Assembly (NCBI GenBank): GCA_964652235.1 | Contig: CAZZDK010000002.1 | Coordinates: 72,100-136,099 of the forward strand | Reading direction: 5' to 3' | DNA length: 64,000 bases | Source of the DNA: CAZZDK01 sp964652235 | Lineage (GTDB): Bacteria > Pseudomonadota > Alphaproteobacteria > UBA9219 | Shown: in pieces, positions 40,587 through 48,261 of the stretch | Layout: each line of letters opens with the position of its first letter | How positions within the stretch are numbered: the first letter of the stretch is position 1 | Made by a program: the position numbers and the translations under genes | Notes under the pieces: generated by a model | Databases searched by the model: none | What the model was told of the DNA's origin: nothing | What the model saw: the letters and a program-made list of their open reading frames with translations, nothing else

Positions 40587-41021
40587 ATGCCTCTCAAGAT
40601 TCGCGTCAAGCCGGAAGGCAAGATTTTCGCCGGCGGCGCCGTTCTCAAAAATGTCGGATCGCGTCCCGCCGAACTTCTGGTCCTTTCGGACAGCCCCGTT
40701 TTGCGCGACGATTATCTTATGAACATCGAGAAGCGCGACGAATCCGACGTCTCGAACATTTATTTCCTTTTACAAGTCGTCTATCTCTTCAAGGGCAAGG
40801 GCCGCCCGATGGACGATCTGGTTCTGAGCACGCTCAAAAGCTTCTCGTCTCTTTATCCTGCCCTTGCCGGCCATGTCGATCAGATTGTCGCCCACCTTCA
40901 GGCGGGCGAAGCCTTCAAGGCCCTGCGCCTTGCCCACAAACTTTTGGAGGAGGACCGAAAGGCCTCCACCGTCGCGTCGCCCGCTTCTGCGGAAGAGGCC
41001 TGCGCGCTGCCCGTTTCTTAA
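40587..41021 (+). CDS. flbT: Flagellin synthesis repressor FlbT
   Basis: FlbT binds flagellin mRNA and couples its translation to flagellum assembly. The typical start LKIRVKPEGKIFAGGAVLKN, then DDYLMNIEKRDESDVSNIYF and a helical second half are present. GAAGGAG precedes the ATG. It lies between flagellin and flaF, the normal alphaproteobacterial order. Confidence 0.92.
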   Translation: MPLKIRVKPEGKIFAGGAVLKNVGSRPAELLVLSDSPVLRDDYLMNIEKRDESDVSNIYFLLQVVYLFKGKGRPMDDLVLSTLKSFSSLYPALAGHVDQIVAHLQAGEAFKALRLAHKLLEEDRKASTVASPASAEEACALPVS

Positions 41022-41033
41022 GAGGAGAATCCC

Positions 41034-41480
41034 ATGAATCAGGACGTCCATACCGCCTACCAAACGCACCAGAAAGCCGCCGAGACCGCCCGCGAGACCG
41101 AGGCGCGCGCCTTGCTCAATTGCGCGAGCAAGCTTGAAGCTGCGCGGGCCGACGGCGCCTCGCGCGAGGATTTTGGAAACGCCATTCGGCATAATCAAAA
41201 ACTCTGGACGATTTTCCAGGTCTCTTTATGCGAACCGGACAACCAGCTTCCGCCCGATCTGAAGATTTTGCTTTTGAACCTGAGCCGTTATGTCGATAAA
41301 GTCAGCTTCCGGGCCATCAACGAAGAAAACCCGGACCTCCTGCGCAGCCTCATCAATATCAACCGCACCATCGCGGCGGGCCTCGCGAAAAAAGCGGCAA
41401 GCGAAGAACAGCCGACGCCCGCCTATGCCGCTCCGGCGCCGCGCGAGGGCGAACATACGCCGATCACGACTTCGGCGTGA
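41034..41480 (+). CDS. flaF: Flagellar regulator FlaF
   Basis: FlaF helps flagellin synthesis and secretion and acts opposite to FlbT. It has AYQTHQKAAETARETEARAL, then FGNAIRHNQKLWTIF and LPPDLKILLLNLSRYVDK. A Pro-rich tail of ~25 residues is added. It follows flbT by 12 bases with AGGAG upstream. Confidence 0.92.
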   Translation: MNQDVHTAYQTHQKAAETARETEARALLNCASKLEAARADGASREDFGNAIRHNQKLWTIFQVSLCEPDNQLPPDLKILLLNLSRYVDKVSFRAINEENPDLLRSLININRTIAAGLAKKAASEEQPTPAYAAPAPREGEHTPITTSA

Positions 41481-41484
41481 GGCT

Positions 41485-42273
41485 TTAACCGAGAAGATGC
41501 ATTCCGCCGTCAACGTATAAAGTCTCGCCGGTCATAAGCTTCGCCGCGTCGGTCGCCAGCATGGCCGTCGCCTGGCCCACGTCGTCGATGGAAACGAGGC
41601 GCTGCATGGGGGCCTTCTCGGCCGCTCTGTTGATAAGCTCGTCGAAACGGTCGATGCCGCTGGCGGCGCGCGTCTTGATCGGCCCCGGCGAAATGGCGTG
41701 GACGCGGATGCCCTTTGGCCCCAATTCGCACGCTAAATAGCGAACGCTGGCCTCCAAAGCGGCCTTGACCGGCCCCATCAGATTGTAATGCTCGACGACT
41801 TTTTCCGCCCCGTAGTAGCTCATGGCGAAAAGGCTGCCGCCGTTTTTCATGAGCGGCTCGGCCAGTTTTGCCGTCCGGATGAAGGAATGGCAGGACACGT
41901 CCATCGCCATCATAAAGCCTTCGCGCGAGCAATCCGTCACTCGCCCGTGCAAATCCTCACGCGGCGCGAAAGCGATGGAATGAAGAACGAAATCCAGATG
42001 CCCCCATCGTTGCGTGATGGTTTCGAACACCCTTTCCAGCTGGCCTTCCTCGCGCACGTCGCAAGGAACGAGTATCTCGGCCCCCAGTTGCGCGGCGAGC
42101 GGTTCGACGTGGGGCAAAGCCTTCTCGTTCAGATAGGTGATCGCCAGATCCGCGCCGAAACGGCGAAAAGCGGCCGCGCAGCCGTAAGCGATGGACTGAT
42201 CGTTGGCGATGCCCATAACCAGGCCTTTCTTGAAGGCCAGAGGCGTGATGGTGCCGGGAGAGATGGGAAGCAT
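41485..42273 (-). CDS. fabI: Enoyl-[acyl-carrier-protein] reductase FabI
   Basis: FabI does the last reduction in the fatty-acid elongation cycle with NADH. KKGLVMGIANDQSIAYG is the nucleotide site, SIAFAP follows, and the catalytic YNLMGPVK (Tyr-x6-Lys) lies mid-protein, with AISPGPIKTRAASGI near the end. Length (262) is normal. It is downstream of motA-motB on the same strand, gap 20 bases. Confidence 0.93.
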   Translation of the reverse strand: MLPISPGTITPLAFKKGLVMGIANDQSIAYGCAAAFRRFGADLAITYLNEKALPHVEPLAAQLGAEILVPCDVREEGQLERVFETITQRWGHLDFVLHSIAFAPREDLHGRVTDCSREGFMMAMDVSCHSFIRTAKLAEPLMKNGGSLFAMSYYGAEKVVEHYNLMGPVKAALEASVRYLACELGPKGIRVHAISPGPIKTRAASGIDRFDELINRAAEKAPMQRLVSIDDVGQATAMLATDAAKLMTGETLYVDGGMHLLG

Positions 42274-42293
42274 GGAAGACCTCTCTTTTCTTT

Positions 42294-43292
42294 TTAGTTG
42301 GAGGGTTTGGGAACGGTCTTGATTTCCTGCGTTTCAGGCGCCGCGCCGCCTTCCTTCACGGAAATGCCCTGGCGCAAAAGAACGATGCTGATGCGCCTGT
42401 TGCGCGGATCGGTAGGATTTTTGGCGACGAAAGGATCGCGATCCGCCAGCCCGACGACGCGCGCGATGCGCCCGTCCGGAACGCCGCCCGCTTCAAGTTC
42501 CGTGCGGCTCACATTCGCGCGATCCGTGGACAAATCCCAATTGTCGCGGCGGGAACCGACGGGGAACGGATTGCTGTCGGTGTGGCCCGTGACGGAAATG
42601 TGGTTGGGCAACCGGGAGATGACCCGACCGACCAGTCGCAGAAGCTCTCTCCCCTTCTCATAGGGCGTCGAAGCTCCTGAGGGGAAAAGCGAAAATTTGT
42701 CTTTATCGATAATTTGAATGCGAAGCCCTTCGGGCGTGCGGTCGATGACAAGATGCTGGGCCAAATCCGAAAGCCCCGGGGCGCTGGCGATGGCCTGCAT
42801 AATCTGTTTCTCGGTTTCCTTGAACTTTTCCTCTTCTTTTTTCATCGCCTCCGCCAGCTCAACGGCATCTTTGCTTGCCTGCTCTTGGGGGGTAAGCGCT
42901 TGTTCCGCCCCTTCCGCGCTCATCTCGCTTTTGCCGGGCGTCTCCTCTTCGCCTTCCACGCCTTTGCCGACCGTCGCCATCGCCTCGTCCGTCATGCCGG
43001 GGGGCGAGGACGAGGAAATCTCCGCGCCCGTCGGCGACGTGATGCTCGTGCCGCCCATGACGCCGCCCGCGCCGCCGAAAGACTGCGAAATCCCGACCGG
43101 CGCGAAATAATCCGCAATGCCCTTACGTTGATCCGAAGTCGTCGTGTTGAGCAGCCACATCAAAAGGAAGAAGGACATCATCGCCGTCACGAAATCGGCG
43201 TAGGCGACCTTCCAGGCGCCGCCGTGATGACCGCCGTGTCCGCCTTTTTTCTTTCTGCGGATAATGATGACGGGTTGGTTTTTGTCGGCCAT
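42294..43292 (-). CDS. motB: Flagellar stator protein MotB
   Basis: MotB anchors the stator to peptidoglycan and lines the proton channel. The basic start IIIRRKKKGGHGGHHGG, then AYADFVTAMMSFFLLMWLL with the essential Asp in its single membrane helix, are clear. The OmpA-like domain has ISVTGHTDSNPFP and STDRANVSRTELEAGG. A flexible linker (~80-150) connects them. It follows motA by 12 bases. Confidence 0.93.
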   Translation of the reverse strand: MADKNQPVIIIRRKKKGGHGGHHGGAWKVAYADFVTAMMSFFLLMWLLNTTTSDQRKGIADYFAPVGISQSFGGAGGVMGGTSITSPTGAEISSSSPPGMTDEAMATVGKGVEGEEETPGKSEMSAEGAEQALTPQEQASKDAVELAEAMKKEEEKFKETEKQIMQAIASAPGLSDLAQHLVIDRTPEGLRIQIIDKDKFSLFPSGASTPYEKGRELLRLVGRVISRLPNHISVTGHTDSNPFPVGSRRDNWDLSTDRANVSRTELEAGGVPDGRIARVVGLADRDPFVAKNPTDPRNRRISIVLLRQGISVKEGGAAPETQEIKTVPKPSN

Positions 43293-43304
43293 GGCGCAGC
43301 CCTA

Positions 43305-44180
43305 TCAACCCGGCGTCGGCAGAGCTTGCGTCGCCTCTTCCACTTCCGAGAAAGTAGGCCTCACATGGGCCAGAAGGCTCTTGCGCGCATATTCGACGGA
43401 GATGGAGGGGGCCAAGCCCTGCAGGTACGCCAGGGTCCCGACCTTCAGACATTGAAGATACTTGGATTCCGCCTCAAGCGTCTGCTTGACGAAATTGCCC
43501 ATCGGGCCGATGAAGCCGTAAGCGGTCCAAACGCCCATGAAAGTGCCGACAAGCGCGCCGCCGATCAGACGGCCCAGAACTTCCGGCGGTTCGGTGATGG
43601 CCCCCATCGTATGAATGACGCCCAGCACCGCCGCGACGATACCGATGGCGGGCATACTGTCGGCAACGTTCTGAATGGCGGCGGCGGCGGCCTCGTTTTC
43701 GCTGTGATGAACCTCCAGCTCTTCGTCCATCAGGGCTTCGATTTCGTAAGGTTTGTCCGCGCCCAAGGTGAAAAGCCGGAGATAGTCGCAAAAGAACTCG
43801 ACCGCGTGATGGTTGTGCAAGAACCCGGGAAATTCCTGAAAGATAGAACTTTCTTCGGGCTTTTCGACATGGGCCTCAAGGGCCAGCATCCCCTTGGTTT
43901 TAGCCAGCTTGAAGATTTGATACATCATCGAGAGGAGCTCGATGTAGGATTCCTTGCCGAATTTCTCTTTCTTCATCAAAAGCTTCAGCCCGCGGCCCGT
44001 CGCTCTTTTAACGGAACGCGGGTTCGAGATAATGAACCCGGCCGCGGCCGTGCTGCCCATAATGACGATCTCAAGCGGCGCGGCGTCGAAGATGACGGAC
44101 ATATGTCCGCCCGCGCCCACATAGCCGCCGAACGTGCCCACGAGAGCGATAATGACGCCGATAATGAAATTGAGGCTCAT
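43305..44180 (-). CDS. motA: Flagellar stator protein MotA
   Basis: MotA forms the proton-driven stator with MotB. Four membrane helices: two near the N-terminus (IGVIIALVGTFGGYVGAG, ...) and two after ~165 (AVLGVIHTMGAI, PPEVLGRLIGGALVGTFMG, AYGFIGPMGNFVKQ). The cytoplasmic loop carries the torque-generating charges. At 291 residues it is the usual alphaproteobacterial length. Confidence 0.93.
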   Translation of the reverse strand: MSLNFIIGVIIALVGTFGGYVGAGGHMSVIFDAAPLEIVIMGSTAAAGFIISNPRSVKRATGRGLKLLMKKEKFGKESYIELLSMMYQIFKLAKTKGMLALEAHVEKPEESSIFQEFPGFLHNHHAVEFFCDYLRLFTLGADKPYEIEALMDEELEVHHSENEAAAAAIQNVADSMPAIGIVAAVLGVIHTMGAITEPPEVLGRLIGGALVGTFMGVWTAYGFIGPMGNFVKQTLEAESKYLQCLKVGTLAYLQGLAPSISVEYARKSLLAHVRPTFSEVEEATQALPTPG

Positions 44181-44397
44181 GCCCGCAACTTAAGCCGATT
44201 TTTGGTTAAGATCGCTTTAATATCAACGAATGATCGGTGGGAACTCTTTCAGGTCACGAGAGGTTGCGAGGAGCCTTTCCCTCGCCGGACGGGAGAAGCC
44301 GTTGCCAAACAAGGCCTGGTCCGGCAAGGGAAAGGCGAGGCGCAGAGCGAGTGATGTCAAAGAGCGGCGCCGTTCAGGCGTTGCTTGACATAAGAAT

Positions 44398-44898
44398 CTA
44401 TCCCACAACCATGCCAAGCGCCCGCAAATTCACGAGCATTTCGCCCGGCGACAGGCCGGGTCTCATACGAGCGAGCGCGGATATTCTCATCTCAAGGGTG
44501 GTAAAGCATTTGTTGAATTTCCACTCTCTGATGTCCGGCCTTTCCGCGCCCAAGGGATTGTCCACAGGCCAGTGAACCCGGACCGGGTCCCCCGGCCAAA
44601 GGGCGAAAGAAAGCCTTTCCCGCGCCTCTTCCGAAAGCGTAACGACGATGCTCACCTTCACAAGATGCGCGGCCTCGCGGAAATCTTCCCATTTCTTGGG
44701 ATAAAGCTTGTCGGTTTCAAACCCTTCGGCCTCCAAAAAAGCCTCGGTTTCCGGGTGGATAGCCTCGAGCGGCGCTGTTCCGGCGCTGCGCGCCCGAAAA
44801 GCGCCGCTCCCGCGGGCGTTCAAAAGCGCCTCGGCCATCAGGCTGCGCGCGGCATTTCCCGTCGAAACGAACAGAACCAAAAGCGGCGAGAACCCCAT
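44398..44898 (-). CDS. ArsC/LMW phosphatase-like protein lacking the catalytic cysteine
   Basis: The fold is of low-molecular-weight protein tyrosine phosphatases and thioredoxin-linked arsenate reductases. The active loop reads VSTGNAARS where the family has C(x)TGNSARS: the nucleophilic Cys is Ser (TCG codon). WPVDNP and the helix following keep the general-acid Asp region. Without the Cys the enzyme cannot form the phospho- or thio-intermediate, so it may bind rather than act. The ATG at MGFSPLLVLF gives normal length; a longer reading is possible. Confidence 0.75.
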   Translation of the reverse strand: MGFSPLLVLFVSTGNAARSLMAEALLNARGSGAFRARSAGTAPLEAIHPETEAFLEAEGFETDKLYPKKWEDFREAAHLVKVSIVVTLSEEARERLSFALWPGDPVRVHWPVDNPLGAERPDIREWKFNKCFTTLEMRISALARMRPGLSPGEMLVNLRALGMVVG

Positions 44899-45089
44899 GG
44901 CGCGCGTGAACCCTTGACCAGAACGAATCACCCGAGAAAAGAGGTTAAGAGTCGCCGAATCTCGGATCAACGCTTTGCGTTAACTTTCCGGTAACCAATC
45001 TGCGAGTGTTGCATATTCGACTCGCTTTTGTTTCGTCGCCGAATCCTTTTCGCCGTTGCACAACATTAAAAGGCTGATATTCTTGAAAA

Positions 45090-47051
45090 ATGAGCAACGC
45101 CCTGAAAACGGCCTCTGCGCCGATTGCCTTGACCCTGCCCGACGGCAGCGTCAAGGAATTTCCTGCCCCTGTGACCGGGGCTGAACTCGCCGCCTCGATC
45201 GGCGCGGGTTTGGCCAAAGCGGCGATCGCCGTCAAGTTCGACGGCGAGACGCGGGATCTTACGCGAACGCTCACGCAAAGCGGCAAGGTCGAGATCGTCA
45301 CTCGCGATTCGAAGGAAGCGCTGGAGATACTTCGCCACACCGCCGCGCACGTCATGGCCGAAGCGGTGCAGGAACTTTTCCCCGGCACCCAGGTCGCCAT
45401 CGGTCCCGCCGTCGAGGACGGCTTTTATTACGACTTCGCGCGCAATGAGCCTTTCTCGCTCGACGACCTTCCCAAGATCGAAGAGAAAATGCGCGAGATC
45501 GTCGCGCGCAATGAACCTATCGTTCGCAGAGAAATGTCGCGCAAGGAGGCCATCGACCTGTTCGGCAAGAAAGGAGAAAACTACAAGGTCGAGCTTATCC
45601 GCGAACTGCCGGAAAACGAAACGCTGTCCGTCTATGGGCAAGGCAACTGGCTCGATCTGTGCCGCGGACCGCACCTGCCGACGACGGGCGCGCTCGGCGC
45701 GGCGTTCAAGTTGATGAAGCTGGCGGGCGCGTACTGGCGCGGCGACAGCAAGAACGCCATGCTGCAACGCATTTACGGCACGGCCTGGCGCAACGAAAAA
45801 GAGCTGCAGGCCCACCTGACGATAATCGAAGAGGCCGAAAAACGCGACCACCGCAGACTGGGCCGCGAATTGGACCTCTTCCACTTCCAGGACGAAGCGC
45901 CGGGACAGGTCTTCTGGCATCCGAACGGCTGGACGGTTTATTTGGCTCTCATGGACTATATGCGGCGCAAAATCAAAACCTACGGCTACACGGAAATTAA
46001 CACGCCGCAGATGATGGAATCGACGTTCTGGAAAGCGTCGGGCCATTGGGACAAGTACCGCCCCAATATGTTCGTCGTCAACGAAGAGGGCCACGAGAAC
46101 CCGTTCGCTATCAAGCCGATGAGTTGTCCGGGCGGCGCGCAAGTTTACATGAGCTCCTCGCGCAGCTATCGCCAGCTGCCGCTTCGCCTGGCCGAGTTCG
46201 GCCATGTGTTCCGGCGCGAAGCGTCGGGCGCGCGGCACGGCCTTATGCGCGTGCAGGCCTTCACGCAGGACGACGCTCATATCTACTGCACGCCGGAGCA
46301 GCTTGAGGACGAAGTCATCAAGATGTGCGCCCTTATCAAAGAGGTGTACACGGATCTCGGCCTTGCGGACAGCATCACGGTTCATTTCTCGACGCGCCCG
46401 CCGCAGCACATCGGAACGGAGGAAGATTGGGACGCCGCCGAAGCCGCCCTTCGCGCCGTGTGCGATCGCATCAATATGAAGTGGGTGCTGAACGAAGGCG
46501 ACGGCGCGTTTTACGCGCCGAAACTCGATTTCGTCATCAAGGACGCCATCGGCCGCGACTGGCAATGCGGCACGATCCAGGTGGACATGAATATGCCGCG
46601 CCGCCTGGGACTGAGCTATATCGGCGAAGACGGCGAGAAGCACGTTCCCCACATGATCCACCGCGCGATCTTCGGTTCCGTCGAACGCTTCATCGGCGTG
46701 ATGATCGAACATTACGCGGGCAAACTGCCGACCTGGCTTGCGCCCGTTCAGGCGGCGGTCTGCACGATCACGCACGACGCGGACGGTTACGCGCAGGAAG
46801 TTTTCGAAAAACTTCAAGCGGCTGGGATTCGCGGCGAACTCGACGCGCGAGGCGAAAAGATCAACGCGAAAGTAAGGGATCATAGTTTGCGTAAAATCCC
46901 CGTTCTTTTCGTGGTCGGCAAGAAAGAGGCGGAAGGCAAGACGGTGGCCATCCGCCGCCTGGACGGCGCGGCGCAGGAGATCATGGGGCTGCAGGAAGCC
47001 GTCCAAAAGCTTGTCCTTGAGGCCACACCGCCCGATATTCGGCAGAAATGA
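45090..47051 (+). CDS. thrS: Threonyl-tRNA synthetase
   Basis: ThrS charges tRNA-Thr. The N-terminal TGS domain (~10-70) is followed by the editing domain with HTAAHVMAEAV and LCRGPH. The class II core has motif 2 FRREASGARHGLMRVQ and DDAHIY, with the ThrRS zinc Cys in KPMSCPGG. The anticodon domain is at the end. CPGG instead of CPGH is a slight oddity. Length (653) is normal. A terminator and then infC follow, as in many bacteria. Confidence 0.95.
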   Translation: MSNALKTASAPIALTLPDGSVKEFPAPVTGAELAASIGAGLAKAAIAVKFDGETRDLTRTLTQSGKVEIVTRDSKEALEILRHTAAHVMAEAVQELFPGTQVAIGPAVEDGFYYDFARNEPFSLDDLPKIEEKMREIVARNEPIVRREMSRKEAIDLFGKKGENYKVELIRELPENETLSVYGQGNWLDLCRGPHLPTTGALGAAFKLMKLAGAYWRGDSKNAMLQRIYGTAWRNEKELQAHLTIIEEAEKRDHRRLGRELDLFHFQDEAPGQVFWHPNGWTVYLALMDYMRRKIKTYGYTEINTPQMMESTFWKASGHWDKYRPNMFVVNEEGHENPFAIKPMSCPGGAQVYMSSSRSYRQLPLRLAEFGHVFRREASGARHGLMRVQAFTQDDAHIYCTPEQLEDEVIKMCALIKEVYTDLGLADSITVHFSTRPPQHIGTEEDWDAAEAALRAVCDRINMKWVLNEGDGAFYAPKLDFVIKDAIGRDWQCGTIQVDMNMPRRLGLSYIGEDGEKHVPHMIHRAIFGSVERFIGVMIEHYAGKLPTWLAPVQAAVCTITHDADGYAQEVFEKLQAAGIRGELDARGEKINAKVRDHSLRKIPVLFVVGKKEAEGKTVAIRRLDGAAQEIMGLQEAVQKLVLEATPPDIRQK

Positions 47052-47075
47052 GCCGAAAAACAGTTATTTAACTCT

Positions 47076-47104
47076 AAAGGGGGCTGGACAGGCCCCCTTT
47101 TTTT
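47076..47104 (+). terminator. Rho-independent terminator of thrS
   Basis: AAAGGGGGC (47076-47084) and GCCCCCTTT (47092-47100) pair perfectly and run into seven T. It lies between thrS and infC, so infC should have its own promoter or be partly served by read-through. Confidence 0.9.
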
Positions 47105-47177
47105 CGTCAGCATAGCGACCTTCTTTAGGCTGCCCAGGTTACAGCCTGACCCGGTTCAACAACGACAGGAGATATCC

Positions 47178-47738
47178 ATAGCCCGCCCGCCTCTTTCCGG
47201 TCCCCGTTCCGAGAACGGTCCCCGGCGCGAAAAAGACGACGGCCCCCGCGTTAACGGGGCCATTATTGCCAAACAAATCCGCGTGATCGGCGCCGATGGC
47301 GAGATGCTTGGCGTCCTGTCCACAAGAGAAGCCCTGGCGCTGGCCGAAGAAGCCGATCTTGATCTGGTCGAAATTTCGCCCAATGCCGAGCCGCCCGTAT
47401 GCAAGATTCTCGATTACGGCAAATACCGTTTCGAAATGCAGAAAAAAGCCGCCGAGGCCCGCAAAAAACAGAAGGTTGTGGAGCTAAAAGAAATCAAACT
47501 CCGACCCGGCATCGACGATCACGACTTCAACATCAAGATGAAGAACGCGCGCAGCTTCCTCGAAGAGGGCGACAAGGTGAAGGTCACCCTGCGCTTCAGG
47601 GGCCGCGAAATGTCGCATCAGGACATCGCTCAGGCCTTGCTCAAGCGCGTGCGCGAGGGACTTGACGATATCGGCAAAGTCGTGGCCGAACCGAGCTTCG
47701 AAGGCCGTCAGATCGTGATGATTATCGCGGTGAAATAA
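47178..47738 (+). CDS. infC: Translation initiation factor IF-3, AUA start
   Basis: IF-3 discriminates the initiator tRNA and keeps 30S free. No ATG, GTG or TTG fits: in-frame coding runs back to ATA at 47178, six bases after AGGAG. The next usable in-frame start (GTG at 47283) would cut away the conserved N-terminal GPRVNGAIIAKQIRVIG. IF-3 represses its own non-AUG start in Escherichia coli (AUU), so AUA here fits autoregulation. The rest is normal: LDLVEISPNAEPPVCKILDYG, KIRPGIDDHDF-like KLRPGIDDHDFNIK, and FRGREMSHQD. Confidence 0.9.
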   Translation: MARPPLSGPRSENGPRREKDDGPRVNGAIIAKQIRVIGADGEMLGVLSTREALALAEEADLDLVEISPNAEPPVCKILDYGKYRFEMQKKAAEARKKQKVVELKEIKLRPGIDDHDFNIKMKNARSFLEEGDKVKVTLRFRGREMSHQDIAQALLKRVREGLDDIGKVVAEPSFEGRQIVMIIAVK

Positions 47739-47868
47739 GCGTTTACAGAAGGCGGGGCCGGAGATTTATTTTCCCCTCGTTCCGCGCGAAATTATTAACA
47801 AAATTGCGCGTTCGGGGAAAATTTGCTATTTTCCCCGCGCCGAAGCGTTTTTTCAAAGGATTCTCTTC

Positions 47869-48261
47869 ATGGATTTGATTGTTCCTTCTTTTAACTTCAA
47901 GGATCCGAGGAATTGCTGGGCCTTTGCCCGAAAATTAACGGCCCTCCTTTATTTCGGAAACCCGCCGTCCACTTGTCCTTTTCTGGCGCCGGGCTATTAC
48001 GACGGCCCGTCTCTTTTGAAACGCGTTTTTTTTCTGGATAAGGCCGAGCGCTCCGCCCTCGTCATCGAAGGGGCTTGTAACGTAACGCTCCTTGAGAAGA
48101 ACAGACGGGGGGCTTTTTCTCCCCTTGTCGAAGATATTCGCCTCTTGTGCGCCGTTTTTGAATTGGTCGATACCGGGGTCGCTTTCTTCCCCGAAAGGCC
48201 GAACCTTTGCGCGCCCGGCAGGTCCGCCCTCCCTCAATCCCGCGTCCCGGCCCACACGTAA
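47869..48261 (+). CDS. Hypothetical protein (130 residues)
   Basis: AAAGGA precedes the ATG by eight bases. The protein is soluble with a mixed fold (NCWAFARKLTALLYFGN, KRVFFLDKAERSALVI) and several Cys. It is not recognised. The 3' end overlaps that of the convergent RND gene by 28 bases. It could be a real small gene behind infC, but conservation cannot be judged. Confidence 0.5.
   Translation: MDLIVPSFNFKDPRNCWAFARKLTALLYFGNPPSTCPFLAPGYYDGPSLLKRVFFLDKAERSALVIEGACNVTLLEKNRRGAFSPLVEDIRLLCAVFELVDTGVAFFPERPNLCAPGRSALPQSRVPAHT

Noticed and set aside
42714..44354. 546-codon open frame on the plus strand
   Set aside because: It lies entirely opposite motB and motA, whose products are clear. The frame is open only because GC-rich codons give few stops on the other strand.
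45066..47006. 646-codon open frame opposite thrS
   Set aside because: It is a shadow of the threonyl-tRNA synthetase gene, with no ribosome binding site and low-complexity composition.
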